From: Strigamia acuminata
Lineage: Eukaryota > Arthropoda > Chilopoda > Geophilomorpha > Linotaeniidae
NCBI GenBank assembly: GCA_949358305.1
Contig: OX442316.1
Coordinates: forward strand, 15,252,001 to 15,316,000
Length of the DNA: 64,000 nt
Reading direction: 5' to 3'
Shown here: one piece after another, positions 23,108 through 34,066 of the stretch
Position numbering within the stretch: position 1 is the first letter of the stretch
Layout: each line of letters begins with the position of its first letter
Translations under genes and position numbers: made by a program
Notes under the pieces: generated by a model
What the model was told of the DNA's origin: nothing
Seen by the model: the letters and a program-made list of their open reading frames with translations, nothing else
Databases searched by the model: none

Positions 23108-23189
23108 GGGTGGCTTGGGAATGGCTTGGTGTCCGTTTGCGTGTGGTTCAAAAATCGTTTGAAATTTTACTGTAATGCATTTTGTAATA

Positions 23190-23469
23190 CCGTACCGCCC
23201 CGTTTAAACGCCCGGGCGTTTAATTTTTTTTCAGCCGTTTCCCCGGTGCCAATTTGAAACCCGGCGCATAACCGAAAATTCGCCTGTTTTTTCGCAAAAA
23301 ATGGCAATTTTTCGGCAAAAATCACCGATTTTTACAGAAAATCGGTGATTTTTGGGGACCCGGCGCTTATTCGGGGCCGGCGCTAATTCAGTGAACCGCC
23401 AATGACTGGCCGGCGCTAAAACGGGGCCGGCGCTTTATTGAACCCGGGCGTTTAAACGGGGCGGTACGG
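23190..23469. mobile_element. GC-rich MITE (280 bp), TA flanked
   Basis: Ends CCGTACCGCCCCGTTTAAAC / inverse, about 30 bp of terminal repeat, with TA at 23188-23189 and 23470-23471. It is strikingly GC-rich in an AT-rich locus (repeated GGCCGGCGCT). It interrupts intron-derived sequence whose uninterrupted form is at about 39010-39020. Confidence 0.8.
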
Positions 23470-23871
23470 TACATTTTTGCGTGCTATTGGTTTGAAAATG
23501 GTAATAGATTTTGTCTCACGGAATGTTCGCGAATGAATTGCATTAATAAAAAAGGTGGTCTGGGATTCAATCACAGATCAGGGGTCGAGAATTGTTCTGT
23601 GTTTAGACCCAGGAGTCTCTTGCTTTTGACAAAATGTATTACGAAATGCGTTCCAAATACTATTATTTGTCAAATGTGAATGTATTTTCGAATGCATGTA
23701 CAAATGATATGCCGGTGCATAATTTGGCGAAATGCTATACGTTTTGGAATGCATTATGTAGAAAGTATTTATTTTAAAATATATTTTTGAACCATTATAC
23801 CAAGACGGATACATTTTATCCTTACGCATTGAAGGGTTAAAATTTAAAATTTTCTGACATTGCATTTGTAG

Positions 23872-24032
23872 GAATGGCTGTAACCATTTCATCCACAGCG
23901 GACACTGTTATATTTGCTTTTAATGCAGATTCGGGTGTTGTGGAATCGCAAGAACGTTTGGACAGAATGGCGGAGTTTGTTTTGATGGAAATTGATGAAT
24001 TGTATCAATCAATTGATGTCAAAAGAACGTGA
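23872..24032 (+). pseudogene. Orphan last exon of an acyltransferase gene
   Basis: 161 bp, preceded by a good acceptor (TTTGTAG), encoding the same C-terminal segment as the last exon of the 37620 gene (39390-39550), with stop TGA and AATAAA at the same place. The upstream sequence back to about 23108 matches the 458-bp intron of that gene, but no first exon is present. The exon reads open without defects. It could in principle be used by a transcript starting upstream, but looks like a duplicated 3' fragment. Confidence 0.8.
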
Positions 24033-24110
24033 ATAAAATCCAAACTATTTGGTTGTAATTTATGTATTTGTTTTTTTAAATGACGGCACGAGTTTCGAGA
24101 TTTGTATGGC

Positions 24111-24374
24111 ATTTTAGCGACGCTCATTTTAGCGATTTTTACCAAAAAAGTCCCATTTTAGCGATCACGTTTTAGCGACACGATTTACCGCGACAAGCCG
24201 GCTCAAAAAAGTGGTTTGCATCAAAAAACCAGCAAGGTTAGGTTCGCGAGGGGTCAAGGGGGGGCGCAGCCCCCCCTTTATTAGCCCTTCTTAGGAATTA
24301 GTGTTAGTATTAGTGCCGTTTTGTGTCGCTAAAATGAAATCGCTAAAATGAAATCGCTAAAATGTAGTACATCC
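24111..24374. mobile_element. Inverted-repeat element with 9-bp target duplication (MuDR-like)
   Basis: TTGTATGGC occurs at 24102-24110 and 24375-24383. The paralogous flanks at about 26959 and 39591 have a single copy, so this is a genuine insertion. Both ends are built from CATTTTAGCGA repeats in inverted orientation. A 9-bp duplication is typical of Mutator-like elements. No ORF. Confidence 0.75.
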
Positions 24375-24553
24375 TTGTATGGCTATCAAGTCTTTCGTTG
24401 TCAGTTTTACGACTCAATCTAGTGAATTGTGTGGAATTTGGTTGTTTTATTCAAATGGTTTAAAGAATTGTTTGCTCACCATTTTCGCGTTGTAAATAAA
24501 TGGGATATAATAGTTGGACGCTCTCAAAGTTGCCCATTTTGTGTGTATTATGT

Positions 24554-24824
24554 CAGCGTTTCCCAAACTGTGAGGCGCGCTGCATTTTGGTGGCACAATT
24601 GTAACAATCTAACAAATTTGTAGACTTGATGCCTCTCTAGAATAGAGCACTAAAATTATTTTTTGCTAACTTATGTAAAATTTTATGCAAATTTTTTTTC
24701 TTTTTTATTTTTTATTTTAGTAGATTATTTTTGAAAAATTTAATGTACCGGTAGATGAAGTGGGGCGCGGAAGATATCTTTGCTTAAAAATGGGTCGCAA
24801 TGCTAAAAAGTTTAGGAACTCCTG
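24554..24824 (+). mobile_element. hAT-type MITE (copy 2), 271 bp, complete
   Basis: Begins CAGCGTTTCCCAAACT and ends AGTTTAGGAACTCCTG. It is flanked by an exact 8-bp duplication TATTATGT (24546-24553, 24825-24832), the hAT signature. It is the most intact copy of the family at 1590 and 39922. Confidence 0.85.
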
Positions 24825-25560
24825 TATTATGTTGTATTATGTTGTTTGTGGAGTGTCCTACTCCATCGGTCAATCTTGACCAATCGTTATGTTTTGGCGC
24901 TTTTAAGAGCAGCGCCACCTATATTGTAATTCGAGAATAAATCAGTCACTTTAGTTTAACTTAGCTGACATGTTGCTTTCTTGACCACTACTTACATCAA
25001 AGGTTAATACACAACAGTTTGTACTGCTGTGAATAAGCAATGTGCAAATCTACAGGAGTGTAGTATCATTTCCTCAATCTATGCACTTCGCGAAGCAGTT
25101 ATCTCGCTCGGGCTCTGCTGAGCTCCTCGGAGTCCATTGAGTGTGGTATGCACAATACAGAGAATGAAATGCAATAGCAGGTTAGTTCCTGTGTATTCAA
25201 AACTGATCTGGTGGGCTAAATTCTTCGTTACATAAGAATAAGAAAATAAGTTTCTTCTCTTTGTAGACAGCAAAATGATTGATTTGATTGCTTTATGGGG
25301 ACGGATGAAGGCAATACTGATCTTGAGGGTTAATAACTGACAGTGCCTGGGTGAGCTTAAAATAACAAAACAACGAGCTATAGTCAAAAGTGTAAAATTT
25401 TGATACAAACAAACACTGAAACATTTGGGCCAATTGAAAAAAAAACACAAAATTTATTACATAAAAATTAAAATAGTGGTGCGACAAAATGATAAGTGCA
25501 CTACAATTAAACTTCAACAATAAGCAAAATAGTTAAGATAATAAACTCGCGTGTATAGAT
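24825..25560. other. Duplicated acyltransferase flank with an insertion
   Basis: About 25017-25420 is paralogous to 27295-27618 ('cacttcgcgaagcag', 'gagtgtggtatgcaca', 'tttatggggacggatgaag'). An extra ~174-bp piece at 24843-25016 (TGTTTGTGG...CACAACA, with AATAAA and 'TTCTTGACCACT') is missing in that paralogue. It may be a small solo LTR; the duplication is not clear. ORFs here are by-products. Confidence 0.5.
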
Positions 25561-26175
25561 TGTGATAAATAGGTGATGTACAATTAGGATGAAAATTCTC
25601 AAAGCAGATTTTGAAATTGTCCATTTTTAAAGCCCCCACATTCCTCTAAACTCCCTGACCCTTAAATTTAGAATATATGGAATTTTATTGTAATAATGAA
25701 TTTCTGAAAACACTTTCTATACTAATTGGGGGTTCCTAATGCATAATTTCATAATATTTTTTAGGTTGGGACACAACTTGAATGGAGCCAAATGACAGAA
25801 TTATGCCTTTGTAACTTATGCTAGGCTAGCAGCAGGTTTAATTTATAATAGAATACAGCTTTCCTGCTCATCTTGTACTACTTTTATGTGGCTTAAAAGT
25901 TTACAGGACTCAGCACACCATCTGCACAGAATCAAAAAATTTGCCCATTTGATTATAGCAAGAAAACAGAATGTTCAAGGTGCATTAATGAACTCTTGTC
26001 ATGGTTTTGGATGAAAAAAAAAAACTCAATCTAGATGCATTGAGAAGTGATTGGCATCCCAAACCACGACATGAGTTCATTAATGCGCTACTACCGCAGA
26101 TTGTTTCGTGATTGCCGTGATTGTGCCAAAAAACTTTCAACAAAGTACTTTTTCTAAATAATATTAAAAAATATA
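25561..26175. other. No gene seen
   Basis: No coding support. Imperfect inverted segments around 'catgagttcattaatgc' (25980-26090) form a diverged foldback of about 50 bp per arm. Confidence 0.35.
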
Positions 26176-26805
26176 TACAGGGTGAGTCAAAAGTCTGATC
26201 CCCTCAAATATTTCCTGAGCAATTGCATCTAAGCCAACTTTGATGAAATGATCGTACAGGAAGTTGGGTGAGGGCAATCCAATAATGTCATCAAATTTGA
26301 CCTTGAAGATTATTTTCAAGGTCATTTGCTTTCTAGCTTTTAAACCAATCAGGTTAGAGAAAAATTTTCAATCAGAAAGTTGTAGAGCACCATCAAATTA
26401 GTACTATCCAACTTATCTTCGTTATCTTAAGTATACAGAGTGAGGCAGAGAAATTTGATGCTTTTGAAAATGTAATTACTCTGTCTGGAAAATAATATCA
26501 CTCAGATGCTTTCCTTATTAGCCAGATAGTCTTTAAGATTTTTATATGCTTATTTTGACTAGAGTAATTATTGTTGGTGGAAGCATGCCTCAACCAACGC
26601 TATTTCAGTGGTCATGGAGCAATGGATGGCGCATCATCGCTTGCATGTGCGGAGCAAAAGGAACGCATCTAAGTGATATAATTTTTCAGACTTAAAAATG
26701 GCATTTTAAACTCTGTACAATGGTTTTAGTTTCAAATAAAAATGCTAATTAATTACAGAATAATTACATTTTCACAATCATCAAGTCTCTCTGACTCACC
26801 CTGTA
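26176..26805. mobile_element. CAGGGTGAGTCA-ended DNA transposon relic, 630 bp
   Basis: Starts TACAGGGTGAGTCA and ends TGACTCACCCTGTA, perfectly inverted, within TATA on both sides. The interior contains a second CAGAGTGAGGCAGAG block and no ORF. Partial copies lie at 22097 and, inverted, about 46960. Confidence 0.75.
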
Positions 26806-26885
26806 TAAGCTTAAACTCTTTACAGCTCATTCTCATGAGAAATCAAAGGTAAAAAAGCTAAATTGTTTGATAACAAATATAAAAC

Positions 26886-27618
26886 GTGAATAAAATCCAA
26901 ACTTTGTTTTTAATTTAGGTATTTGTTTTTTAAATGACGGCACGAGTTTCAAGATTTGTATGGCTATCAAGTCTTTCGTTATCAGTTTTACGACTGAATC
27001 TGGTGAATTGTGTGGAATTTGGATGTTTTATTCAAGAAGGTTTAAAGAATCGTTTACCTAGCATTTCCACGTTGTAAATAAATAAGATAGTTGGACGCTC
27101 TCAAAGTTGCCCATTTTAAACTTGGCTTTGCATTGGAATCACTTCCTTAGAGCTATAAATGTTAAATGCTTCCAGCTTTTATTTCTCTACGTTAAAGTAG
27201 GAAATGGGTTAAAGAAATCTCTAAATATTCCTACGGTTTTTTTTCTTCTGTTATTATTATTATTTGATATATGTATTATGTATGTATTATATTATGTTGT
27301 ACTGCTAGGAATAAGCAATGCGCAACTCTAAAGGAGTGGAGTGTCATTTCCTCAATTAATGCACTTCGCGAAGCAGTCATCTCGTTCGGGCTCTGCCGAG
27401 CTCATTGGAATCCATTGAGTGTGGTATGCACAAAACTGATCTGATGGGCTAAATTTTTCATTACATAAGGATAAGGAAAATAAGTTACCTCTCTTTGTAT
27501 ACAGCAAGATGATTGATTTGATTGCTTTATGGGGACGGATGAAGCCAATAGTGATCTCGAGGGTTATAACTGCCAGTGCCTGGGTGAGCTTAAAATAACA
27601 AAAAAACGAGCTTTAGTC
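26886..27618. repeat. Duplicated acyltransferase 3' flank, no exon
   Basis: From 'cgtgaataaaatcc' on, it matches the sequence following the last exons at 24032 and 39550. It holds no coding exon. It retains the empty sites for the 24111 and 24554 elements. Confidence 0.75.
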
Positions 27619-27623
27619 TAAAC

Positions 27624-27765
27624 CAGAGGTCGGCAACCTGCGGCTCTTTCGATGTCAAGATGCGTTACCATAATATTGAAACAAAAATGTTAGTGGCTCT
27701 TTAAAAACTGGGAAATTTTGTAAATTGTAACTTTTGGCTTTTCCGTCTCATGTTGCCGACCCCTG
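27624..27765 (+). mobile_element. hAT-type MITE, CAGAGGTCGGCAACC ends, 142 bp
   Basis: Starts CAGAGGTCGGCAACCTGCGG and ends TTGCCGACCCCTG. An exact 8-bp duplication GTCTAAAC lies at 27616-27623 and 27766-27773. It is the same family as 54516-54681. Confidence 0.88.
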
Positions 27766-27783
27766 GTCTAAACCAATACAATA

Positions 27784-28857
27784 GAGGTTTTGCGATTGAA
27801 CTTTTTTCAAACTTATAACTTATAACTTATAACTTATAAGTAAAAAGTATAAGTTATACGTTTGAAAAATTGAAAAATGAACGTATAGATTTGAACTATA
27901 CGTTGCCCTATACGTTGCCCTATACGTGCAGTACGTATAGGGCGCGCATGCGCATTGGTCAATAATTGGCCAAAACAAGGCGCCATTTTTTTTAGCGATA
28001 GATCGCCTCGTGTGTGGCCTCGTCAAAGCGATGTTTGGACGCATTATTGCGATTGAATGTGGCCGAACATCGCCCGCATTCGATCACACAAATGCGGGCG
28101 ATGTTCGGCTGCATTCGATCGCTCAAATGCGACTAAACATCGTCCGTATTTGTGCAATCGAATGCGGCCGAACATCGCCGGCATTTGTGCAATCGAATGC
28201 GGCCGAACATCGCCCGCATTTGTACGGTCGAATGCGGGCGATGTTCGACCGCATTCGATCGCTCAAATGCGACTGAACATCGCCCGTATTTGTGCAATCG
28301 AATGTGGCCGAACATCGCCCGCATTTGTGCAATCGAATGCGGCCGAACATCGCCCGCATTTGTACGGTCGAATGCGGGCGATGTTCGGCCGCATTCGATC
28401 GCTCAAATGCGACTGAACATCGCCCGCATTTGTGCAATCGAATGCGGCCGAACATCGCCCGCATTTGTGCAATCGAATGCAGCCGAACATCGCCCGCATT
28501 TGTACGGTCGAAGGCGGGCGATGTTCGGCCGCATTCAATCGCACAAATGCGGCTAAACAAAGCTTTGACGAGGCGTGCAGGGAGGTAGAAAAAACACACA
28601 AACACACAATAATTTTCATAAGAAATAAAAATAAATAAATGAATAAATAAAAGAAAAGAAAAGGTATAAAAATTTAAGAACACTTTAACAGATATCACTT
28701 TTAGTTTTTATATGTAAAAGTTATATGTTCCAAAAAAGTTCAATCGCAAAATGAATGAACTTATAACGTATAACTTATAACTTATAACTTATAGGTCATA
28801 AATCTATAAGTTATAAGTTATAAGTTATACTTATAAAAAGTGAAATCGCAAAACCTC
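27784..28857. mobile_element. TA-flanked inverted-repeat element carrying a 35-bp repeat array
   Basis: Ends GAGGTTTTGCGATT / AATCGCAAAACCTC followed inward by repeated 'cttataa' units, with TA at 27782-27783 and 28858-28859. A partial second copy of the end sequence lies inside at about 28730-28755. A further inner inverted pair (CCTCGTCAAAGC / GCTTTGACGAGG) brackets the array at 28018-28575. No transposase. Confidence 0.75.
28030..28556. repeat. 35-bp alternating-orientation repeat array (140-bp higher-order unit)
   Basis: Units such as AATGCGGCCGAACATCGCCC plus 'gcatttgtgcaatcg' (35 bp) alternate with their reverse complements. Four units form a 140-bp higher-order repeat, seen as recurrences at 28152, 28292 and 28432. 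The units lack stops in all frames, so long ORFs appear on both strands; these are a property of the repeat. There are no unique spacers, so not a CRISPR array. Confidence 0.85.
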
Positions 28858-28962
28858 TAATGTTGACCTATTTACAATTGGTTGAGCCGGATTATGCCTA
28901 ACTGTGGAATGTGCTCTACTGCGCGGAAATTTAGTTCCGTTTCCTCTCACAATGAAACAAGT

Positions 28963-29448
28963 TGTGAAAATCCCAGTTTTGTAAATGTTGAAAGTTCTCT
29001 TTTTGATGTAAATTCAGTTGGTTCAGGTTTTCGGAAATTTCTAAGTTCTTTTTCAGTGTGTGAATACAAAATAAATTCTAACTGCTCAACAAGAGCAGCT
29101 CTGCTTGGGTAAAGTGAAAATGTTGTACTGGTTTATTTTCGTTGAAAAACGATGTAAAATACATGAGATAATTGGTTCTTGGAAACAAGAACAAAACATA
29201 CAAAAATAATTAGTTCGCGGAAAATGAGAACAAAAAAGTTGAAAAGGTCACAGACCCAAAACAATGCAAAAGCGTCACCACATCTGGTGAAAATTAGAAA
29301 CAACAAAACTCGGGTTTTTCCTTCAAAAATTCGCAGAAGACAATTAAAACAGATTATAACAAAATCCAAATATTCCCAACACCAATTTAATATAAAATTC
29401 AACAATCAATCAAAATCAAATATTTTTAATAAAACATTAGTTTTCACA
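28963..29448 (-). repeat. BEL/Pao left LTR (3' LTR in sense)
   Basis: 486 bp, TGTGAAAA...TTTTCACA inverted ends. An ORF within it (29133-29405) translates identically in both LTRs and is not a gene. Confidence 0.95.
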
Positions 29449-29465
29449 CTGGGGGGGGGGGGGTC
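29449..29465 (-). other. C13 tract where the polypurine tract is expected
   Basis: The + strand has 13 consecutive G two bases after the LTR, so the sense strand has a polycytosine run adjoining the 3' LTR, the opposite of a usual purine-rich primer site. The last pol ORF translates it as a proline run. Confidence 0.6.
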
Positions 29466-30083
29466 GGATTTATCTCCGTCAGTTTCATCGTGTGACTCTA
29501 ATAAACACACTCTCTGAATCGGTCGTCGCAGTTTTTTGCCATTAGAGAGTCTAATCTCACATGACCTTATTCGATTGTCCCTCCCTGGAAACACTTGAGT
29601 TACTTGCCCCATCATCCAGACTGCTCGTGGTTGATTCTCGTCTTGAATGAGAATGACATCATCAACCTTCAACTCAGTCTGAACTCGAGCCGACTTAAAA
29701 TTTCTAAGTTCATTTAAATATTCTTTGTGCCAACGTGACCAAAGGTGTTTAAGCAATTTTTCACGTAACTTCCACCGTTTCAGGAGTCCAACTTCAAATT
29801 TATCAAAAAATTTTTCTTCAAGCAAGTGCGCATCGGGAAGAGTTATGTGTCGTCGGCCCACCAAAAAATGGGAAGGAGTGAGGGGCTCCCTCTCATTAGC
29901 ATTGCTGTATACATAAGAAATGGGCCTCGAATTTATCATGGCCTCAGCTTCACATAAAAACGTAGTTAATTCCTCAAAATTAAGAACTCTACGACCCAAA
30001 ATTTTCTTTAAACATATCTTAACGGTCCCAACCATTCGTTCCCAATAACCTCCCCACCACGCTGCTCGTTCAACAATAAATTT
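29466..30083 (-). pseudogene. BEL/Pao integrase C-terminal part and DUF5641
   Basis: Continues in the same frame as the main pol ORF after an in-frame stop at 30084-30086. It starts with the WWGG-x-W-E-R-M segment that carries the third (Glu) residue of the integrase DDE triad, then the PLTPSHFLVGRR segment of DUF5641. It is cut off from the first two Asp residues by the stop, so no full integrase can be made without readthrough. Confidence 0.85.
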
Positions 30084-33000
30084 CTAAACAATTCTATTTT
30101 TTGAAAGAAAGTCACCTATTTTTTCTTTTCTCACGGAATTTATCAACATCTTAAGTTCTATGTCTGCTCTTTTGAACGTCTTGGCGTTGTCGGAATAGAT
30201 GACGGCAGGAACACATCTTCTCGCGAAAAATCGTCTCATCGCCATCATGAAATCCTCCACGTTCATTGTCGACACCAACTCCAGATGTAATGCCCTCGTC
30301 ACCGCACAAGTTATAACCAAAATATAACATTTGGATCCTGTTCGTTGGAAAAGTGGGCCCGCAAAATCGATTCCCACGACTTGGAATGGATCAGCCTTTT
30401 TTGTTCGGTCCATTGGTAGTGGTGCCTCGATTTGTTTCATCAATCGCCCCTGTACTTTTCTACAAATGAAACAAAACTTGATTAATTTTTTCACGTGCGA
30501 ACGCGCACGCGGGATCCAAAATCGCTGTCGTATTTCAGCCAGGGTGTCGCCGAGCCCGCCATGAAACACCTTCTCGTGAGCGTCTCTCACGATGAGTTTG
30601 GTGGCCCAATGTCCGTTTGGCATCACCCATGGTCCTATGGCGCCTCCGTAAATTTCACCCCAGTCGACTCTGGGTCTGATATGCATTAACAAATCACTGT
30701 CCAATGCACAATCGACTTGGTTTAACACCGACTCTTTTTCGATGTTTTTTCCTGCTTTTAACGCCCTCACTTCTTCATAAAATGACGTGGCCTGTATAGT
30801 CTTTATCCAATATTTTTCTGCTGTGGTCAGTTCGTCAATTGTCAATGAGGACCCATCGCTTTCTCCTTTTTTTAAGTTTGATATAAATCTTCTCACCCAT
30901 CCGGTCACGCGCAACAACTTCGACCACAAACTGTACGGTTTCGGGTCGAAAATCATTTCGATTGTTTGTGCAGTGTTGACGGACAAAATGCTCGTGTATT
31001 CGTCAGCTTCGATGTCCTCCAATTCGGGGTCGATATCGGTTTGTGGCCAGTGTTCCTCGCTTTCGGACAGCCACCTCGGTCCCCGCCACCATGTTTGATC
31101 GTCCAGCAGCTGTTGGGCGTCGATTCCTCGGGTCAGCAGGTCCGCAGGGTTTTCCTTGCCGGGGATATGTCGCCATTCCATTTGTGGCGCGTTGCTATGG
31201 ATTTCCTCAACACGTCTGGATACGAATGGAATCGTCTTGCTGCTCCCTCGTTTAAGCCATGACAACACTATTGTCGAATCTGTCCAGCATATGGTCCGTG
31301 AAGCTGGCAACTCGGTTAACTTCCTGACCAATCTGGACGACAAGAGCGCTCCCATCAACTCAAGTCGGGGTAAAGTGATGGTCTTCACTGGCGCGATCCT
31401 AGACTTTGAGAGGACGAAACAAGTTTTAAAATTATCAATTTTGCCCAATCTAGTGTAAATCACTACACCGTAGGCGAGTGGGCTGGCGTCACAAAATATA
31501 TGTATTTCTACATTTGAACAGTCACTGTCGAAGCCCGTCCAACGTGGCACTTTAATTTGTTGTAAAGTTGGGATCTGACATTTCCATTCTTCCCATTTCT
31601 TGGCTTCTTCATTTGGCAGTTTTTTATCCCAATCTATTTTCAGGCGCCACAGACTTTGAAAAATTAGCTTCCCCGTAACACTAAAAGGACTGGCGAACCC
31701 CAACGGATCGAATATGCTGGCCACTACTTGTATCACATTTCTTTTTGTGATTTGCTCCACTTTCATTTTTTCTAAAAGTTCGCCCATTTCAAGTGTCAAC
31801 ACGTCTAACATCAAGTCCCAAACCAATCCTAAAACTTTTGTTGTTTTCCTGTCGTCGTTCGCCGATGAGACCATTTTTTCTCGCACCTGTGTCGAATTAG
31901 TCGTCCACTTCGTCAGTTCCATGTTGGCTTTCTTCAAAATTTCAGTGACTTCGTAACACGTCTTCGTTAGCGCCGCTTCATCGTGATTACTGTTAATAAA
32001 GTCATCGACATAAAATCGCAATAATACTTGCAAAACAGTTTCGGGGTATTGTTCAACGAATTTCATTAAATGCTCGCGTATCGTCGCATTCAACAGGAAT
32101 GGGCTGGGTGTGGCGCCAAACAGTACACGAGTCTGTCTCAAAATTCGCAACTTCAATGGCCCTTTGCCGTCCCACTCGTCACACAACCAAAAGAATCGCA
32201 AACAGTCTCTGTCGTCCAAGTGGATCCCGATTTGATGAAACGCTTTAACGATGTCGCCAACAGCTGCATAAATGTAAGCCCTAAAATGTATTAGCATGTC
32301 AATTATTTCGGGTAACAAATTGGGGCCGGTGAATAGGCAATCGTTTAATGATTTGCTTCTTGTTCCGTGCGATGATGCATCACATACGACACGTAGCTTC
32401 GTCGTTTCCCGCTGCTCACGTATCACGGGGCTGTGTGGGAGGTAATAACAACGATTTTGGACCGTCTCGCTTGGCACATCCTCCACGATCCCCTCGGCGA
32501 TTTGATTATTAATTACTTCTCGATATTTTTCGTATAATTCTGGATCCTTTTTGAATTTGCGCACCAAATTCCAAAAGCGACGAAGAGCGATTGTGTAATT
32601 ATCGTCAAGTTCGTCTTTCGAGACCAGCCATGGCAATCGCACCTCGTAGCGGACGCCGTTCCATTTTAGCGACCGTTTGAATTCTTCTAGTGCTTGTGAG
32701 TCCTCATCCTGCTTTCCTGTGTTGGTCTCGTGTAGTATGCCGATGGCGTTTAGCTCCCAGAACTTCTGTAATTGTAAGTCTAATTTTTCTTCAATTTTTG
32801 ATAAATTCACCTGAACGACCATGCATTTTTCTTTTTCTTCAATTTCGTTATTTGAGCCGTGAATGGTCCATCCAAACATGGTCTCCAATCCAACCAGTCC
32901 TGGCCCCAGTTTCTCCACTCGACCGCTCATAATTTTCCAGAAATAGTCCGTACCCACCAAAATAGATACATCACCGTGTCGAATTTTATTTTGTTCGATG

Positions 33001-33287
33001 TTTAACTCGATTCCGTGCTTTTTCAGCATCGATTGCACGTTACCGTCCGTCTGTTTGACCACCGAGCTGGTGATCCAGGGCACCACGATAGCTTGCACCT
33101 CAATTTGGTTGTCATCGTCGTCTCGTGCGCGCAGAGTCACGCGTACTTGTTTGTGCTGCACAGGTGTGGGCTCTCGTTGACCAAAGGGCACGATGTTCAT
33201 CGTCGTCTCTCCAATTTCATGCGCGTTCAGTTCCCTTGACAGTCTCTCGGTTATGAATGTCCTATGACTCCCGCCGTCAAAAAACAT
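30084..33287 (-). pseudogene. BEL/Pao pol: protease-RT-RNase H-integrase N-part
   Basis: 1,067 codons. Order in residues: aspartic protease start (FFDGGSHRTFI at 2-12, DGG in place of the usual DSG/DTG); RT with YVDD near 427; RNase H/peptidase-A17 region with CDAS near 599 and the LPRLELMGALL block; zinc-binding HH-CC ahead of integrase; integrase core with GIDF near 973 and SDN near 1033. It ends in an in-frame TAG (30084-30086) before the catalytic Glu. At its start it is one base out of frame with gag, at a T6 run near 33282-33287. Recognition as BEL/Pao is firm. Confidence 0.92.
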
Positions 33288-34058
33288 TGCACTGTTTTTC
33301 TCCTCTCGTGCGACTCGACGTCGACCATTAGAACCTGAAAATATAAATCTTTTTGATTATTTTCCACCACGGCTGTGGTTTTAACTTCTTCCACGTCGTC
33401 GTCCTCGCACAGTTGGGTGTGGTGGCGTCGATTGCACTTCCCGCATTTTATTTTTGCAGTACATTTGGGCACACGATGCCCCTTGTCAAGGCATAGAAAA
33501 CAACGACCTGCACTCATCAAGTTCCTTCTTTTCTTGTGGGGCAGCAACGGGCAAGCTTCGCTGGTGTGCTCGTCGACCTCACAAAAAACACATGCATCTG
33601 CGCGGATGGTGAGTGCGTTGACCGATGGCAAGGTCGTCTTCTTTTTCACCCATTCTGTGCTTTTATTGAAGGGGGGTCGGCTTGTTTTCTTCTCCTCTTG
33701 GCTAGGCTCTTTGCTGTAACTGTTGGCGGCTGCCGTTCGTTCTCGCAAGCCAATTTGCTTGTTCAAGAACACGAGGAAGGCCTTGATGTCCGTCTCGTCG
33801 TCGTTTTCGCCCTGCGCGAACCCCATCGCGATGAAGTCCGGCACGGCGGCCATTAGTTTCGGGCATAACAAGGCGCCAAATGTGGCCACATCCACCTCCA
33901 AATTTTCAAGGCTTCTGACGTGTAATTCGCACTCATCATATAATTTTCGCAGTGCTATTAAGTCGCCAATTTTCTTCACTGCTTGCACTTTTTCTATCGC
34001 GCGCAAATGCGCATTCACAACCACATTTTTTTTGCCAAAGCGGTTGGTTAATAATTGT
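33251..34058 (-). pseudogene. BEL/Pao gag, C-terminal half with zinc knuckles
   Basis: Continues the gag protein after the MITE insertion. It has a helical region then Cys-rich motifs: CVFC...CPLL followed by CFLCLDKGHRVPKC and CGKCNRRHHTQLC, the arrangement known from Pao-type gag proteins. It overlaps the pol ORF in another frame at 33251-33287, where a one-base change in a homopolymer breaks the gag-pol continuity. Confidence 0.88.
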
Positions 34059-34066
34059 CTAGCCGT

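Noticed and set aside
23578-23892. 104-codon minus-strand ORF
   Set aside because: Lies across intron-derived sequence and the acceptor of the orphan exon; no domain.
28030-28556. Regular repeats resembling a CRISPR array
   Set aside because: Units are contiguous and alternate in orientation with no unique spacers, in a eukaryotic transposon.
28010-28638. Long overlapping ORFs on both strands (up to 191 codons) in the 35-bp array
   Set aside because: All frames are open because the repeat unit lacks stops; no domain, start context or splice signals.
29133-29405. 90-codon ORF present twice (also 35734-36006)
   Set aside because: Lies inside the BEL/Pao LTRs; duplicated because LTRs are identical.
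30331-33239. Many + strand ORFs opposite the BEL/Pao pol gene
   Set aside because: Antisense shadows of a recognised pol reading frame.
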